Both the position numbers and the translations under genes were made by a program. This document shows positions 8,491 to 17,717 of a stretch of DNA of 64,000 bases, one piece after another (position 1 is the first letter of the stretch; the number at the start of each line of letters is the position of its first letter). Under the pieces are notes generated by a model, which saw only the letters and a program-made list of their open reading frames with translations, did not search any database and was not told where the DNA came from. Source of the DNA: Mariniphaga anaerophila. GTDB taxonomy: Bacteria; Bacteroidota; Bacteroidia; Bacteroidales; Prolixibacteraceae. The stretch is from contig NZ_FQUM01000002.1 of NCBI RefSeq assembly GCF_900129025.1, positions 248,001 through 312,000 of the forward strand, in the 5' to 3' direction.

Positions 8491-11259
8491 CTAATAAGTA
8501 TCCTCGTGATAGCGTTGCTGTTCTATAAGTTCGTGGAATGTTATGGTTGAAGCAGAATGATTATTAAGTACTTTTTCGATTGCCGTTTTTGTGCCTTCGG
8601 CCATGTTGATGCTACCACACACAAATACGTGCGCACCCTTGTTCATCCATCTTATAAAATCCGATTCGTTTTGTTCCACCAGATGTTGAACATAAACTTT
8701 TGGGTTGCCGTCCCTTGAAAACGCTGTATCCAGTTTAGTTAAGCTGTTTTTTTCTTTAAAATCAAGGAGCTCTTTTTCATACAAAAAATCGTTTTCTCTG
8801 TTTTTGTCTCCCCATATTAACCAGATTTCCCGATTGGAATTGTCGAATTCGTTCTGCTGCAGAAATGCTCTGAACGGCGCAATGCCGGTACCAATGCCAA
8901 TTAGTATTAGCGGGGCATTTGTGTTTTCCGGCAGTCGAAATTCCAGGTTTGGATAATGCCTGAATCGAATGGTATCGCCGGCAACTAGGTTGTTGGTCAG
9001 CTCAATCGAGCCTGCACCTTCGTGCTTTCGCGATTGAAAAGTATACCGAATTGTTTTTACGGTTAAATGTATTTCGTTGGGGAAATATGCCGTGCTCGAA
9101 GCAGCCGAATATAACCGTCCTTTTTTCCCGGGTACTGTTTCCTTTAGCTGCTTTTCGGTTATTGCCGCAGGAAAATCAACAATCAGATCATGAAAATTTG
9201 CTTTTGCCAGGTATTTTCTCAGCGAGGCGCCATCGTTTAAAAGCCGGGTAAGATTTCGGTTCTCTGCAAAGTAGTTGTACTTTTCAATGGTTGTTTTATT
9301 GAGCGTAGTAATTTCACATTCATTCAACAACCAGTCCCTTACTTTTTTGTTCGACGGTAATTGCAGCGCATTAAGTATGTTGGTTACCAGCCACTCCGGG
9401 TTTTGCGGAAATATTTCAATGGAATCGCCCGGCTTTATGGAACTCAGGTTTTCATCGGATTGAAGAACAATATGATAGCATGGCTTCTGCAAATTTCCGT
9501 TGCTGAGTTTGGCGATTTCTTTTACTTGTAATTGCCTGAATTCTTTTTTTGTTATTTCGACGTTGGTTTTTAACTCTTTAGTAAGCTCAATTTTTTCGTT
9601 TAGTAAAACGGCCCTGATGCTTTGGTTGATCCATTTTGTTGAGGGCTCCGAAAAATCAGCATCGCAGTCCACGCGTTGAATAATAGAGTTTGCTCCTTTA
9701 TTTCGAAGATATTTATCCAGATTTTTTCCGGCTTGGCAAAATGCGTCATAGGCCGAATCGCCCAATGCACAAACCGAATAATTTAAACTATTCAGCAGAT
9801 AATCGGAGTTTTTGAGTTCTGTAAAAATATTTTTTGCTGATGGCGGAGGAATTCCGTTGCCGTCGGTGCTGATGGCAATAAACAAATATTTAATGCTTTT
9901 TAGCTGTGCTGAGGTAAGTGTTGAAATATTTCGGGTTTTTACAGGTAGTCCCAGCCGTTTGAATTGCGCCTGTAAAGTTGTGGCTATCATTTTTGCATTG
10001 CCCGAGCGGGTGGCGTACACAATCAGCCAGTTGTCTGTATTCATTTCAGCAGCATCGGGTATGCTAATTGGCCGGGTGCCGGTTTTTCGCTTGAACTTTA
10101 ACCGGGCGCGTTTTCGTTTAGCCCACAATATGGTGCCCGTAACGGGAAGTGAAGTACCGGTTAAACTCACAATAAAATAGAGAATTAAGCTGGGCCATCC
10201 CAATATTTCTCCGGTGTGAAGCGGTAACGATAAAGCCACAAATTTTTGATCGGGAGTTTTATTTTCGAATAGTTTTTTTGCTGTTATTTGGCCTTGCTTG
10301 TTAAACTCAAGTTCGTCAAAAACAATGGCTCTCACCCAGTTGTTTCGATTTATTTTCCGAACTTTTATCCACGAATTCTCGGCTGTGGGCAGGTTTATGG
10401 TTGTGATACCCGGGTAAGGCAATTCGTTATTTGTAATTGAAACAACGCTGTCTAAAGAAGCCATTTTTCCAGAATTAACTTCTTCTGATTTACTTGCCAG
10501 TTGCTTTTTTAGAAGGTTGGAGAACGAACTTGCCAGCTCTGCTTTTATTTTGGCTTCTTGTTTTTCCGAAGCTTTTGATAACACCGGGTTGCCGCCAAAC
10601 GATACGATTAGCGCGCTTTTTACCCACGGATACGAAATGTACAACCCCATTACGGCAATGACGAATAACAGTGCGAGCGAATAAAATCCCGGAATTTTAT
10701 GTAGATCGATTAATTTTACTGATTTCCGGTTGAAATGCAGTGCAGATAAAAACTCCCTCATTTTTCGGGGAAGCCACAGCACAAAGCCGGAAAAGAGCAT
10801 GAAAACGAAAATTAGCACAGACGCTCCAACCACTTGTTTGCCGGTGTTGCTGAGCAATAAGTTTTTGTGGAGCGCAAGGATAAACTCAAAGGCCGGACTG
10901 AGTGTCGTGTTCCTTTTTCCCAGTATTTTGCCAGAATACGGATTTACGTAGAACGTTCCCGCATCGGAGCCGTCGGTTGCTGTGAAACCGATTTCGTGGC
11001 TTCTGTTTGGCTTTCCGTAAATAGTTATGGTGTTTATTGTAAACCCCTGTAACGCCAGCCTGTTTTGGATACTGTCGAGTAAAACAAACGGCTTTTTTTC
11101 GTCTTCAACAAAAACCGTTTTATAATTGATGCTGTTTTCTATTGGCGCACGAAAAACGTATAAACTTCCGGTCAGGCATACAATAAAAATTACTGTTCCC
11201 GAGAGTAATCCTGCCCATAAGTGAAGCAATCGGACACTTTTTTTAAACCAACCTGTCAT
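8491..11259 (-). CDS. PepSY membrane reductase fused to flavodoxin and FNR-type modules (XusC-like)
   Basis: 922 aa. Residues 1-385 are a PepSY-associated membrane unit with four main helices (about 14-36, 143-165, 190-212, 355-380) and conserved histidines H13, H131, H187 and H348, as in iron-regulated PiuB/XusC proteins. Residues 412-555 are a flavodoxin domain (YATRSGNAK, STDGNG, ALGDSAYDAF). Residues 575-922 are a sulfite-reductase/P450-reductase-type FAD and NADPH module: RLYSAAS (715-721), GIGTGIAPFRAF (788-799), CGS (881-883) and a C-terminal DTY as in CysJ. The design moves electrons from NADPH through FAD and FMN to the membrane part, fitting reduction of ferric siderophores in the periplasm. 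It is the last gene of the iron operon, 13 bases after the esterase. Confidence 0.85.
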   Translation of the reverse strand: MTGWFKKSVRLLHLWAGLLSGTVIFIVCLTGSLYVFRAPIENSINYKTVFVEDEKKPFVLLDSIQNRLALQGFTINTITIYGKPNRSHEIGFTATDGSDAGTFYVNPYSGKILGKRNTTLSPAFEFILALHKNLLLSNTGKQVVGASVLIFVFMLFSGFVLWLPRKMREFLSALHFNRKSVKLIDLHKIPGFYSLALLFVIAVMGLYISYPWVKSALIVSFGGNPVLSKASEKQEAKIKAELASSFSNLLKKQLASKSEEVNSGKMASLDSVVSITNNELPYPGITTINLPTAENSWIKVRKINRNNWVRAIVFDELEFNKQGQITAKKLFENKTPDQKFVALSLPLHTGEILGWPSLILYFIVSLTGTSLPVTGTILWAKRKRARLKFKRKTGTRPISIPDAAEMNTDNWLIVYATRSGNAKMIATTLQAQFKRLGLPVKTRNISTLTSAQLKSIKYLFIAISTDGNGIPPPSAKNIFTELKNSDYLLNSLNYSVCALGDSAYDAFCQAGKNLDKYLRNKGANSIIQRVDCDADFSEPSTKWINQSIRAVLLNEKIELTKELKTNVEITKKEFRQLQVKEIAKLSNGNLQKPCYHIVLQSDENLSSIKPGDSIEIFPQNPEWLVTNILNALQLPSNKKVRDWLLNECEITTLNKTTIEKYNYFAENRNLTRLLNDGASLRKYLAKANFHDLIVDFPAAITEKQLKETVPGKKGRLYSAASSTAYFPNEIHLTVKTIRYTFQSRKHEGAGSIELTNNLVAGDTIRFRHYPNLEFRLPENTNAPLILIGIGTGIAPFRAFLQQNEFDNSNREIWLIWGDKNRENDFLYEKELLDFKEKNSLTKLDTAFSRDGNPKVYVQHLVEQNESDFIRWMNKGAHVFVCGSINMAEGTKTAIEKVLNNHSASTITFHELIEQQRYHEDTY

Positions 11260-11272
11260 TTTTTTTTACTGT

Positions 11273-12145
11273 TTATTGAGGAATAGAATAGGGGCGCTCT
11301 TTTTTTAGTTTAAAGTTTTTCCGTTTGTAATCGTTGTACAACCACTCCATCCCGTGTATAAAAGCAATCAAAAAAATGGAATGATGGTTTTCGTCGGTAA
11401 ACACCTCTCTTTTGTAATTATCGATTGGCGTTTTATCCAGCGTCTCGCCAAATGATTTTACCTGCTGGAAATGAAAATCAGGATTTTGTTGATACGCCAG
11501 AAACACCGATAATTTGTTTTTTGAAATGCCATTCTGTAGTTGTTTTGTAGCTTCCCCTTCGGCATACCAAACGCTGGGATCGTACAGCTGAACGGCTTGA
11601 AATGAGTGTGGTAGCGAAAGCATGTAAGACGCAAAATAGCCTGAAAGCGAATGCCCGCACAAAATATTGAACCCCGTTGTGGCATACGCAGAATCGACGA
11701 AAGGAATCAGTTCTTTGTTCAGAAAATCCAGAAACCGATACCCTCCGCCGCAATTTTGTCGGTTAAAAAACGGTGGCAGAATTTTGTCGCCGTAGGGGTT
11801 TACTTTCGATAAACTGAATGTCAGGTCTTTAATGCGTTCTTTCTCTTTGTTTACATGCGGTATTCCAACCACAATGTGTTCAGGAATTTTTTTGCTGTTC
11901 GATAAACTGTTTTCCAATCCCTGAATCAGCTTAAAATGTGTTTCGGCATCTAAAACATACAATACCGGATAGGATTTGCGGCTGTCGTATTTCTCGGGCA
12001 GTGATACCCATATTTGGCGATTCTGACCAAGAAACGTAGACTGAATTATTGGCGTTACCACCTGGTTACATTGACCAGTGGCCATTGCAGGTAATAATGC
12101 AACAGCCACAGTCAACATAAAATATACTTGTTTAAACCTAATCAA
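11273..12145 (-). CDS. Exported alpha/beta-hydrolase esterase (IroE/Fes-like, putative siderophore esterase)
   Basis: An esterase of the PF00756 type. The nucleophile motif is GHSLSG and the likely acid/base region is DENHHS; the early LPEKYD and YPVLYVLDA blocks are typical of the IroE/Fes/antigen-85 group. I place the start at the TTG at 12145, two bases past the preceding stop and after an AAAGGGAAA stretch. That gives a signal peptide beginning MIRFKQVYFML and ending about ATGQ. A longer ATG-started frame begins at 12184, inside the upstream gene, but adds a hydrophilic extension before the signal peptide. Between a siderophore-type receptor locus and a ferric reductase, it could cut ester-linked siderophores such as enterobactin. 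That substrate is inference. Confidence 0.75.
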   Translation of the reverse strand: MIRFKQVYFMLTVAVALLPAMATGQCNQVVTPIIQSTFLGQNRQIWVSLPEKYDSRKSYPVLYVLDAETHFKLIQGLENSLSNSKKIPEHIVVGIPHVNKEKERIKDLTFSLSKVNPYGDKILPPFFNRQNCGGGYRFLDFLNKELIPFVDSAYATTGFNILCGHSLSGYFASYMLSLPHSFQAVQLYDPSVWYAEGEATKQLQNGISKNKLSVFLAYQQNPDFHFQQVKSFGETLDKTPIDNYKREVFTDENHHSIFLIAFIHGMEWLYNDYKRKNFKLKKERPYSIPQ

Positions 12146-12146
12146 T

Positions 12147-12767
12147 TTATTTCCCTTTTCCGTGTTCCCCTTTAAAGCGTACATCCTTTGTTATCTCAAG
12201 GAATTTTTGGTATTCCTCTTCACTGAATGCCTCTTTTAAAGCAGCATTCCGGTTGTTGTTAAATTCAGTCCAATAGGATTTTGCTGCTTCGGCATTTCCG
12301 TGGTAATTATCGTGTGCTCCCGAGTAAGCCTCTATAAATGCTTCGTTTACTGCATCAACAATGGCGGCTTTATCGTCTGTAAGGTTGAGGTTGGTTTTTA
12401 TCTTTTCGATAAGTTCTGGCGACCAACCTATTCGTCCCGGAATGTTGTGTTCAATCCATTCGGTGTACACTGCAAACTGCTCATCGTTTAACAGCGGTTT
12501 TACTTCTGCTGCCTGTTTTTCAAAAAGATTCCTCATTTTGGCAAGCATTGCTTCCCGGTTCATTTTTCCGCCGGCTCTTGCAGCGGCAAATTCTTCAGCC
12601 CTGATTTTGTTGTACCGAAGCGTGATTTCATCGAATTGTTTTTCCTGTTTCGACGTGAGGCTTAACTCCGGTTTCAGGTTTTCGTACGGAGGGCCGTTGT
12701 GCTTTTGCTGCTCTGAGCAGGCTGCGGCCAAAACTGTAACAAAAAATAGCAATAATAATTGTCTCAT
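12147..12767 (-). CDS. Small helical lipoprotein, Spy/LTxxQ-like, in the iron operon
   Basis: 206 aa. Lipoprotein signal with lipobox LAAAC (C17). The mature part is helical and charged, with two units that each begin LxLT (LSLTSKQEKQFDEI near 35 and LNLTDDKAAIVDAV near 131) and end in an acidic FxxE/Y motif (LNDEQFAVY, FSEEEYQKF). This resembles the LTxxQ repeats of Spy/CpxP periplasmic chaperones and metal-sensing proteins, although the exact motif is degenerate. Its stop lies two bases before the esterase start, so the two are translationally linked. A role in the iron system is inferred from position only. Confidence 0.65.
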   Translation of the reverse strand: MRQLLLLFFVTVLAAACSEQQKHNGPPYENLKPELSLTSKQEKQFDEITLRYNKIRAEEFAAARAGGKMNREAMLAKMRNLFEKQAAEVKPLLNDEQFAVYTEWIEHNIPGRIGWSPELIEKIKTNLNLTDDKAAIVDAVNEAFIEAYSGAHDNYHGNAEAAKSYWTEFNNNRNAALKEAFSEEEYQKFLEITKDVRFKGEHGKGK

Positions 12768-12785
12768 TTCTTTTTAGTTAGAAGA

Positions 12786-12807
12786 GCCTCCGGTGGTTGC
12801 CGGAGGC
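12786..12807 (-). terminator. GC-rich hairpin between DUF4374 and LTxxQ-like genes
   Basis: Perfect arms GCCTCCGG (12786-12793) and CCGGAGGC (12800-12807) with a six-base loop. It lies in the 70-base gap after the DUF4374 gene. No strong U-run follows, so partial termination or 3'-end stabilisation of the receptor/lipoprotein mRNA is more likely than a full stop. Confidence 0.6.
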
Positions 12808-12837
12808 CTGTGATAAAGGAATTTGTTCATTTGTATA

Positions 12838-14127
12838 TTAATACACGCCCTCAACGATTACGTTTCCGCCATCGAGCTTTAATCCCCGGGTAAAACCGGT
12901 GGCGCCGGCCGACTCGGGGGCAAATTCGTAAACATAAGATTCGCCGCCAATTGGACTAATGGCCATGTAGAATTTGCCATCGGCAACTATCCCGTTTTCG
13001 TAGCTGAACAATCCGGACAGTGGTAAGTCCAGTTTAACTGCTGTTTTGTTGTAGATGTCGATTTTGGCAACTGTCCAGGTATTTGCACCGCTGTATGCAC
13101 CTTCGTCCTCCAGGTAAATGGGCATGTATCCAATTCCGTTTCCAACATAAAACCATCCGTTTGCTCCGATGTTGGTATCCAGGCCCAATGTTTCCGAAAT
13201 GTTGAACAGATAGGAAGCATCGTAAGTCCCGTTTTTTAGGCGGGTGATAACGGTTTTGTCGCCACTGGACAGGTCAAATGAATTGCCGGAAATGAACCAG
13301 TTTACCTGGTAAACATCGCCTTTTTCGTCGACATGCATTGATGGTGCGCGATAACCACCTGTGTGGCCTGCTGCTGCGTCCGATTCGATAATGGTGCCGT
13401 TTTCAAACGAAGGATAATCAAATACCAGCGTTTCCAAACCGGTTTGTTTGGGCTTGCGGAACGGGGGAGGAGTGGTTGGGTCGGACATGTCGAGATGCAT
13501 GAGCCCGAAATAAACTTTGTTGCCTGCAATAACGGGCCCGTCAACCCGCATAGGATGATAACCGATGGTGGCGCCTTGTTTGGCATTTTCGGTTTGCGGA
13601 ATTACAAATTCGGTCAGACTCGAGATTGTGAGCGAAGGAATACTAACAGAGGTCAGGCGCAGTGTACAAACATTATCAACAATGTCGGTGTTCGTTTCGT
13701 TATAAACAGGTTCAACCACAACATTGTACACCATAATTGTATTTTCGTCGGCCAGTTTATAGCGGGGGCGGTTTGTACCTACCGACAGACCGGCGTTAAT
13801 TTCATTTACCGCATCGTAACCGCCGGAGCTGTTTGCTTCGAGCTGTGTTAACAGTCCGGTGCCATAATCCAGCGAATAGAGGTAGTCTCCGGCTGAAATT
13901 ATGCGAGCCGCCTGGTCGGCGTCGAGCTGAGTTCCGTTGTTTACAAAACTTAGCGTTCCTTCGCTTAAACTTTCTGCCTGTGCCAGGTAATACGCATTGT
14001 CGATTACTCCCAATACAGAGTAGTTACTGGTTTTTTCGGGAGTTGGAGTCGGGTCATCGTTTTTTGAACAAGAAGAGAAAAGAATTACAAGTGCAAGGGC
14101 CAATAGCCCGGAATAATGGGTTTTCAT
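12838..14127 (-). CDS. DUF4374 surface lipoprotein, XusB-like siderophore-binding protein
   Basis: 429 aa. Lipoprotein signal with lipobox FSSC (C20), then a Ser/Asp/Pro/Thr linker. The rest reads as a beta-propeller with repeated units (GDYLYSLDYGTG, ENTIMVYNVV, GNKVYFGLMHLD, MHVDEKGDVYQVNW, DGKFYMAISP). This is the DUF4374 pattern. In Bacteroides thetaiotaomicron the DUF4374 lipoprotein XusB works with the receptor XusA and PepSY protein XusC to capture enterobactin-type xenosiderophores. Here it sits in the same order, 31 bases after a TonB receptor and upstream of a PepSY reductase. Family assignment is firm; ligand identity is not. Confidence 0.8.
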   Translation of the reverse strand: MKTHYSGLLALALVILFSSCSKNDDPTPTPEKTSNYSVLGVIDNAYYLAQAESLSEGTLSFVNNGTQLDADQAARIISAGDYLYSLDYGTGLLTQLEANSSGGYDAVNEINAGLSVGTNRPRYKLADENTIMVYNVVVEPVYNETNTDIVDNVCTLRLTSVSIPSLTISSLTEFVIPQTENAKQGATIGYHPMRVDGPVIAGNKVYFGLMHLDMSDPTTPPPFRKPKQTGLETLVFDYPSFENGTIIESDAAAGHTGGYRAPSMHVDEKGDVYQVNWFISGNSFDLSSGDKTVITRLKNGTYDASYLFNISETLGLDTNIGANGWFYVGNGIGYMPIYLEDEGAYSGANTWTVAKIDIYNKTAVKLDLPLSGLFSYENGIVADGKFYMAISPIGGESYVYEFAPESAGATGFTRGLKLDGGNVIVEGVY

Positions 14128-14158
14128 AACTATTTCACTTTTAAATTAATATTCATTT

Positions 14159-16537
14159 TTAGAAAATTTTGTATGTCAGTTTTAAGTAAAAAGCCCTTCC
14201 CGGTTTCTGCACCGCATAATTATCGAAAGCCTGGGCGTTGAATAAATTATTGATTGCTCCGCTGGCGGTGAGGTTAGTTTTAGGAAACGTGTATCCGGTG
14301 CCAACGCTGTGAATGTTTTGTGCCGGAATGTGATCCTTGTTTTCGCTCCCGTATTTTTCTGAATGCCGGTAAAAAGAACCAACATGACCGTATCGCCAAT
14401 AGACAAAAACAGCGGGTTTGTTCTGCAACAAGTTTCCAAAATTTAAACGCGCTTCTGAATTGGCCTGGAAAAACGGAGTGTTGGGCATGCGCGTATTATC
14501 CAGTCCATTGTTGTTGCCAAATTCATCGCTGTCTGTTTTTATAACAGGGTGCAGAAATGCCAATGACTGAAAAATGCTGAGGAACTCTTTATAGTAATAT
14601 TGAATTCGTCCGTCGATGCCGGACATTTGAACTTTATCGAAATTTACCACCTGCAACAGAGCCGGGTCGCTGGCCGTTACCAATTTCATTTTCTGTTTTA
14701 CATCTCGGAAAAATACGTTGCCGTTTATTCGCACACGGGAATTGCGCTGTTCGGACAGGCTCACATCAATCCCAAGGTTTGTATTCAGACTCGATTCTGC
14801 CTTTAGATTGGGGTTTGCCAAAACATTTAATCCATCGCCTAAAATCTCATTGGCTTCGGGCAAGCGGCTGGCCTGTTCCACCGAAAAGCTCAGGGTTATT
14901 TTCTTCGCCGGCGTGTACGAAATGGCAAATCCCAATCCGTTACTTTTTTCTTTGGCCGAAACTGTTTCGTAGTTTGTTTCTCCGGCAACGGTTTCTGCCA
15001 GTTTAATTGCTGCCGAGTAGTTGTAACGCTTGTAAAACAGTGTCGTTTGCAATTTGTGCTGAAACCACAAATTCTCCCATGAAACTCCCAGAACACTTTT
15101 GTTAAAAAACTGTGGCGCGTAATATCCTTCGGTTTTTTGAGTAACCAGCGGGTCGCTGTCGGTTCTGGTAAGGTCGGTGTAAACGTGGTTAACAACCAGT
15201 TTGTGCATCGAAGAAAATGTGTAATTCAGATTTACCCGGTTCATCCACACTTCTTCTTTTAACTTGTTCAGCGTTCTTTTTTGCTCGCCTCCAAGTACGC
15301 GCTGCACCGGTTCAATTTCGCCCAGCCAGTTGTAAATGTTTTTTGAAGTATCTACCCGGGCGCGGTTTAATCCCGAATAGGAGGTAAACAGTTTTACCTT
15401 CAGCTTTTGTTTTAACAGTTGCCGGTTTGAATAGTCGAGATACGGCATTAGCAAGTTCTGACTGTAAGTGGCTTCACCAAACGGGACAATCATTGTTGCG
15501 CCGTGCTGAATTTCTTTGTCCATAGAAGACGTTAGCAACCCCACAAAAAAATGATCTGCCCACGTTTTGTTGGTTACCCCAAAATCGGTCTTTATTGCTT
15601 TTGATTGGTATGCATCGTGGAAGCGTTCTGCTGTAATTCCCCGCATTACTTCAAACGTTTCGGGGTTGGTAACCGAAATATCGCTGCCCCAGACTTTGTA
15701 GTTATTGTCTGAATAATTGTAAAATGCAGAAACCTTTGCCGTAAGGCCGTTGTTGGCGCGTCCGTAGCCGGAGGCCGAAACTTTGTGGGTATTAAAAGAG
15801 CCGTAGGTGTAATCAATTTCGAGCGTGTTTTTTAAATTTTTTTTGGTAACCAGGTTAATGGCGCCGCCCAAAGCATCGCTTCCCAGTTCTACCGGAACCA
15901 CGCCCTTGAATATGTCGATTCGGTTAATTTGCGAAACAGGAATGGTGCTAACCGAGTAAGAAGAACCAAAATAATCCAGCGGAATGCCATCCAGAAAAAA
16001 TCGGACAGCACTTCCTTCCAGTCCGTTAATGCTGTAGTTAACCCGCGAGCCCAATCCTCCCTGCTCCCGAACCACAATTCCGGCACTTTGGTTAAGTACC
16101 TGGTTGAGTTCCACAGATTGGCTTTGCAATTCTTTTATCGGAATAGAAGTGGCAACAAACCCTTGCTGTTCAATTTTTGTTGCAACGCTTTTCCCGCCCA
16201 CAAGTACTTCGTTTAAGTGATGTTCTTTGGGCTTAAGTTGAAAAACAAGATTGCGCGCGTTTGAAAAATCTTCAATGGTAACCTCTTTGGTGGTATATCC
16301 CAGGTAAGAAATAAGCAGCACCGCTTTATTTGGGGAGTTGGTTTTCAACATGAATTCGCCCTGCTCATTGCTGGTGGTTCCGTTTGATGTATTTTTTTCA
16401 GAAATATTTGAAAAAGGCAATGCATTTCCATTGCTGTCCAGAACAGTGCCGCTAATTGTTTTTTGGTTGCTTTGTGCCACTGATTTACCCACGAAGCACA
16501 AACACAATGCAATAACTATAATGATAATTTTTTCCAC
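14159..16537 (-). CDS. TonB-dependent siderophore-type receptor (XusA-like)
   Basis: 792 aa. Signal peptide (about 1-21), carboxypeptidase-regulatory-like domain (27-105), TonB-box-like LNEVLV (108-113), plug (about 120-235, with SVELNQVLNQSAGIVVRE and DALGGAINLVTKK) and a beta-barrel ending YLKLTYKIF with a C-terminal phenylalanine. Length and plug motifs match siderophore/cobalamin-size receptors rather than SusC (about 1000-1100 aa). The start is GTG at 16537; an in-frame stop lies five codons upstream, so no earlier start exists. It leads an operon with DUF4374, esterase and PepSY reductase genes, which points to ferric xenosiderophore import. Confidence 0.88.
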   Translation of the reverse strand: MEKIIIIVIALCLCFVGKSVAQSNQKTISGTVLDSNGNALPFSNISEKNTSNGTTSNEQGEFMLKTNSPNKAVLLISYLGYTTKEVTIEDFSNARNLVFQLKPKEHHLNEVLVGGKSVATKIEQQGFVATSIPIKELQSQSVELNQVLNQSAGIVVREQGGLGSRVNYSINGLEGSAVRFFLDGIPLDYFGSSYSVSTIPVSQINRIDIFKGVVPVELGSDALGGAINLVTKKNLKNTLEIDYTYGSFNTHKVSASGYGRANNGLTAKVSAFYNYSDNNYKVWGSDISVTNPETFEVMRGITAERFHDAYQSKAIKTDFGVTNKTWADHFFVGLLTSSMDKEIQHGATMIVPFGEATYSQNLLMPYLDYSNRQLLKQKLKVKLFTSYSGLNRARVDTSKNIYNWLGEIEPVQRVLGGEQKRTLNKLKEEVWMNRVNLNYTFSSMHKLVVNHVYTDLTRTDSDPLVTQKTEGYYAPQFFNKSVLGVSWENLWFQHKLQTTLFYKRYNYSAAIKLAETVAGETNYETVSAKEKSNGLGFAISYTPAKKITLSFSVEQASRLPEANEILGDGLNVLANPNLKAESSLNTNLGIDVSLSEQRNSRVRINGNVFFRDVKQKMKLVTASDPALLQVVNFDKVQMSGIDGRIQYYYKEFLSIFQSLAFLHPVIKTDSDEFGNNNGLDNTRMPNTPFFQANSEARLNFGNLLQNKPAVFVYWRYGHVGSFYRHSEKYGSENKDHIPAQNIHSVGTGYTFPKTNLTASGAINNLFNAQAFDNYAVQKPGRAFYLKLTYKIF

Positions 16538-16555
16538 CCTGCCTTTGTCTTATTT

Positions 16556-16572
16556 TTATTTAAACTAAATAA
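16556..16572. promoter_or_regulatory. Perfect palindrome overlapping the predicted start of the iron-operon transcript
   Basis: Sequence TTATTTAAACTAAATAA has perfect 7-bp arms and a 3-base spacer. It lies 19-35 bases upstream of the receptor GTG and over the transcription start predicted from the -7 box at 16577-16584. It is a good place for a repressor; a Fur-family regulator is the obvious candidate given the operon. Confidence 0.5.
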
Positions 16573-16576
16573 GTTG

Positions 16577-16584
16577 CAAAATTA
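16577..16584 (-). promoter_or_regulatory. Bacteroidota-type -7 box for the iron operon
   Basis: Minus-strand TAATTTTG matches the Bacteroidota consensus TAnnTTTG exactly, 40 bases upstream of the GTG start. A clear -33 TTTG is not seen (only a TTG near 16603). Transcription would start around 16570. Confidence 0.45.
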
Positions 16585-16965
16585 AATGTGCTGCAAGGAG
16601 TGACAATCCCTATATGTTGGGATTTTGGCAAAGTGGCCCGGCACAAAAGGAACTGCCTGCTGAAGGCGCGACTCACCCGGAGGACTCAGATGAGCTTTTT
16701 GGGGAAAGTGCAGTTGCTGTTTAATTTGATTGCCTTTTGGTGTCAGTGAGGCTTTTGAAGGCTTTTTTTGTCTGACCACAGGGTGTTCTCAGTTCGTGTT
16801 GAAATTTGAAATGTAATCCCAACGGGGTATGCCACAGTAAAATAAGTGGTGAATCTTATTCGGCTTTTTTGCCCTGTACTTATTTTTTTTAATTATTTTT
16901 AAATCATAGTAATCCGTAACATATACAAATGACAACGGTTTTTAATTTTTAAAACTCACATCCAA
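16585..16965. other. Intergenic region between divergent iron and YHS genes
   Basis: No gene is supported. Apart from the palindrome and -7 box at its left edge, it holds AT-rich sequence near 16880-16930 that may carry the promoter of the YHS gene; no clear consensus is visible. Confidence 0.4.
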
Positions 16966-16989
16966 ATGCCAAAAATGTCGTGCAAATAC

Positions 16990-17475
16990 ATGAGAAAAAC
17001 ATCATTCTTAATCATTGTTTCGGTCTTTTTTTCGATAAGCGTTTTTGCACAGCCCAATGAAGGCTTTACAGAAAAACAACGAGTTGCACAGTATAACATA
17101 GGGCGCGATGGGTTAGCGATAGACGGTTATGACCCTGTTTGTTATTTTACTCAGAATAAGGCGGTAAAAGGGAAGCTTGCAATTTATTATAAATACAAAG
17201 GCGTGCTCTACAACTTTGCCAATCAGGAAAACAGAGAAAAGTTTGTGGCTTCTCCCGAAAAATGGGAACCCCAATATGGGGGTTGGTGTGCATACGCTCT
17301 CGGGGACAGCGGCGAGAAAGTAAAAATTAATCCCGAAACATTTAAAATCGTTAATGGTAAACTCTACCTCTTCTATGACTTTCTTTTTAATAATACTAAA
17401 ACCAAATGGGATAAAGATGAACAAAACCTGTTAAGGCAGGCAAATGTCAATTGGGACAAAATAATTGAAAACTAA
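16990..17475 (+). CDS. Exported YHS-domain protein
   Basis: About 161 aa from the ATG at 16990, which starts directly at the signal peptide (MRKTSFLIIVSVFFSISVFA). Longer starts at 16966 and 16975 are possible. The mature protein carries a YHS domain: IDGYDPVCYF, then KGVLYNFANQENREKFVASPEKW and YGGWCAYAL. YHS proteins bind metals or sit in copper- and sulfur-handling systems, often as small periplasmic proteins. Two cysteines are retained, in DPVCYF and GGWCAY. It heads a + strand set with a rhodanese-thioredoxin protein and a DoxX-like protein. Confidence 0.8.
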   Translation: MRKTSFLIIVSVFFSISVFAQPNEGFTEKQRVAQYNIGRDGLAIDGYDPVCYFTQNKAVKGKLAIYYKYKGVLYNFANQENREKFVASPEKWEPQYGGWCAYALGDSGEKVKINPETFKIVNGKLYLFYDFLFNNTKTKWDKDEQNLLRQANVNWDKIIEN

Positions 17476-17717
17476 TACTATGTTGAAAGCTATACGATTT
17501 TCCGGACTGCCAGTCGATTTTATAATGCAATACACAAAAAGTTGAGCATGAAAGAAACTTTGCAAATCGGTCGGGAATTTGAAATGGCTCCCGGTTTTGA
17601 AATTTGGGGATGGAAATATTTTCATTTGAAAAAAATTGCGGGCTTAACGTAATATCTGAATCTAATCAGCCTTTAAGAGGAGTTAACCAGTGTTAAGGAA
17701 GATAATAAAGAACAAGG

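Noticed and set aside
12361-12777. 138-codon + strand frame antisense to the LTxxQ-like lipoprotein
   Set aside because: Shadow of a well-supported minus-strand gene with a lipobox and repeated motifs.
17548-17652. 34-codon + strand frame in the gap before the rhodanese-thioredoxin gene
   Set aside because: No upstream coupling, no hydrophobic or family feature; could be chance or a gene remnant.
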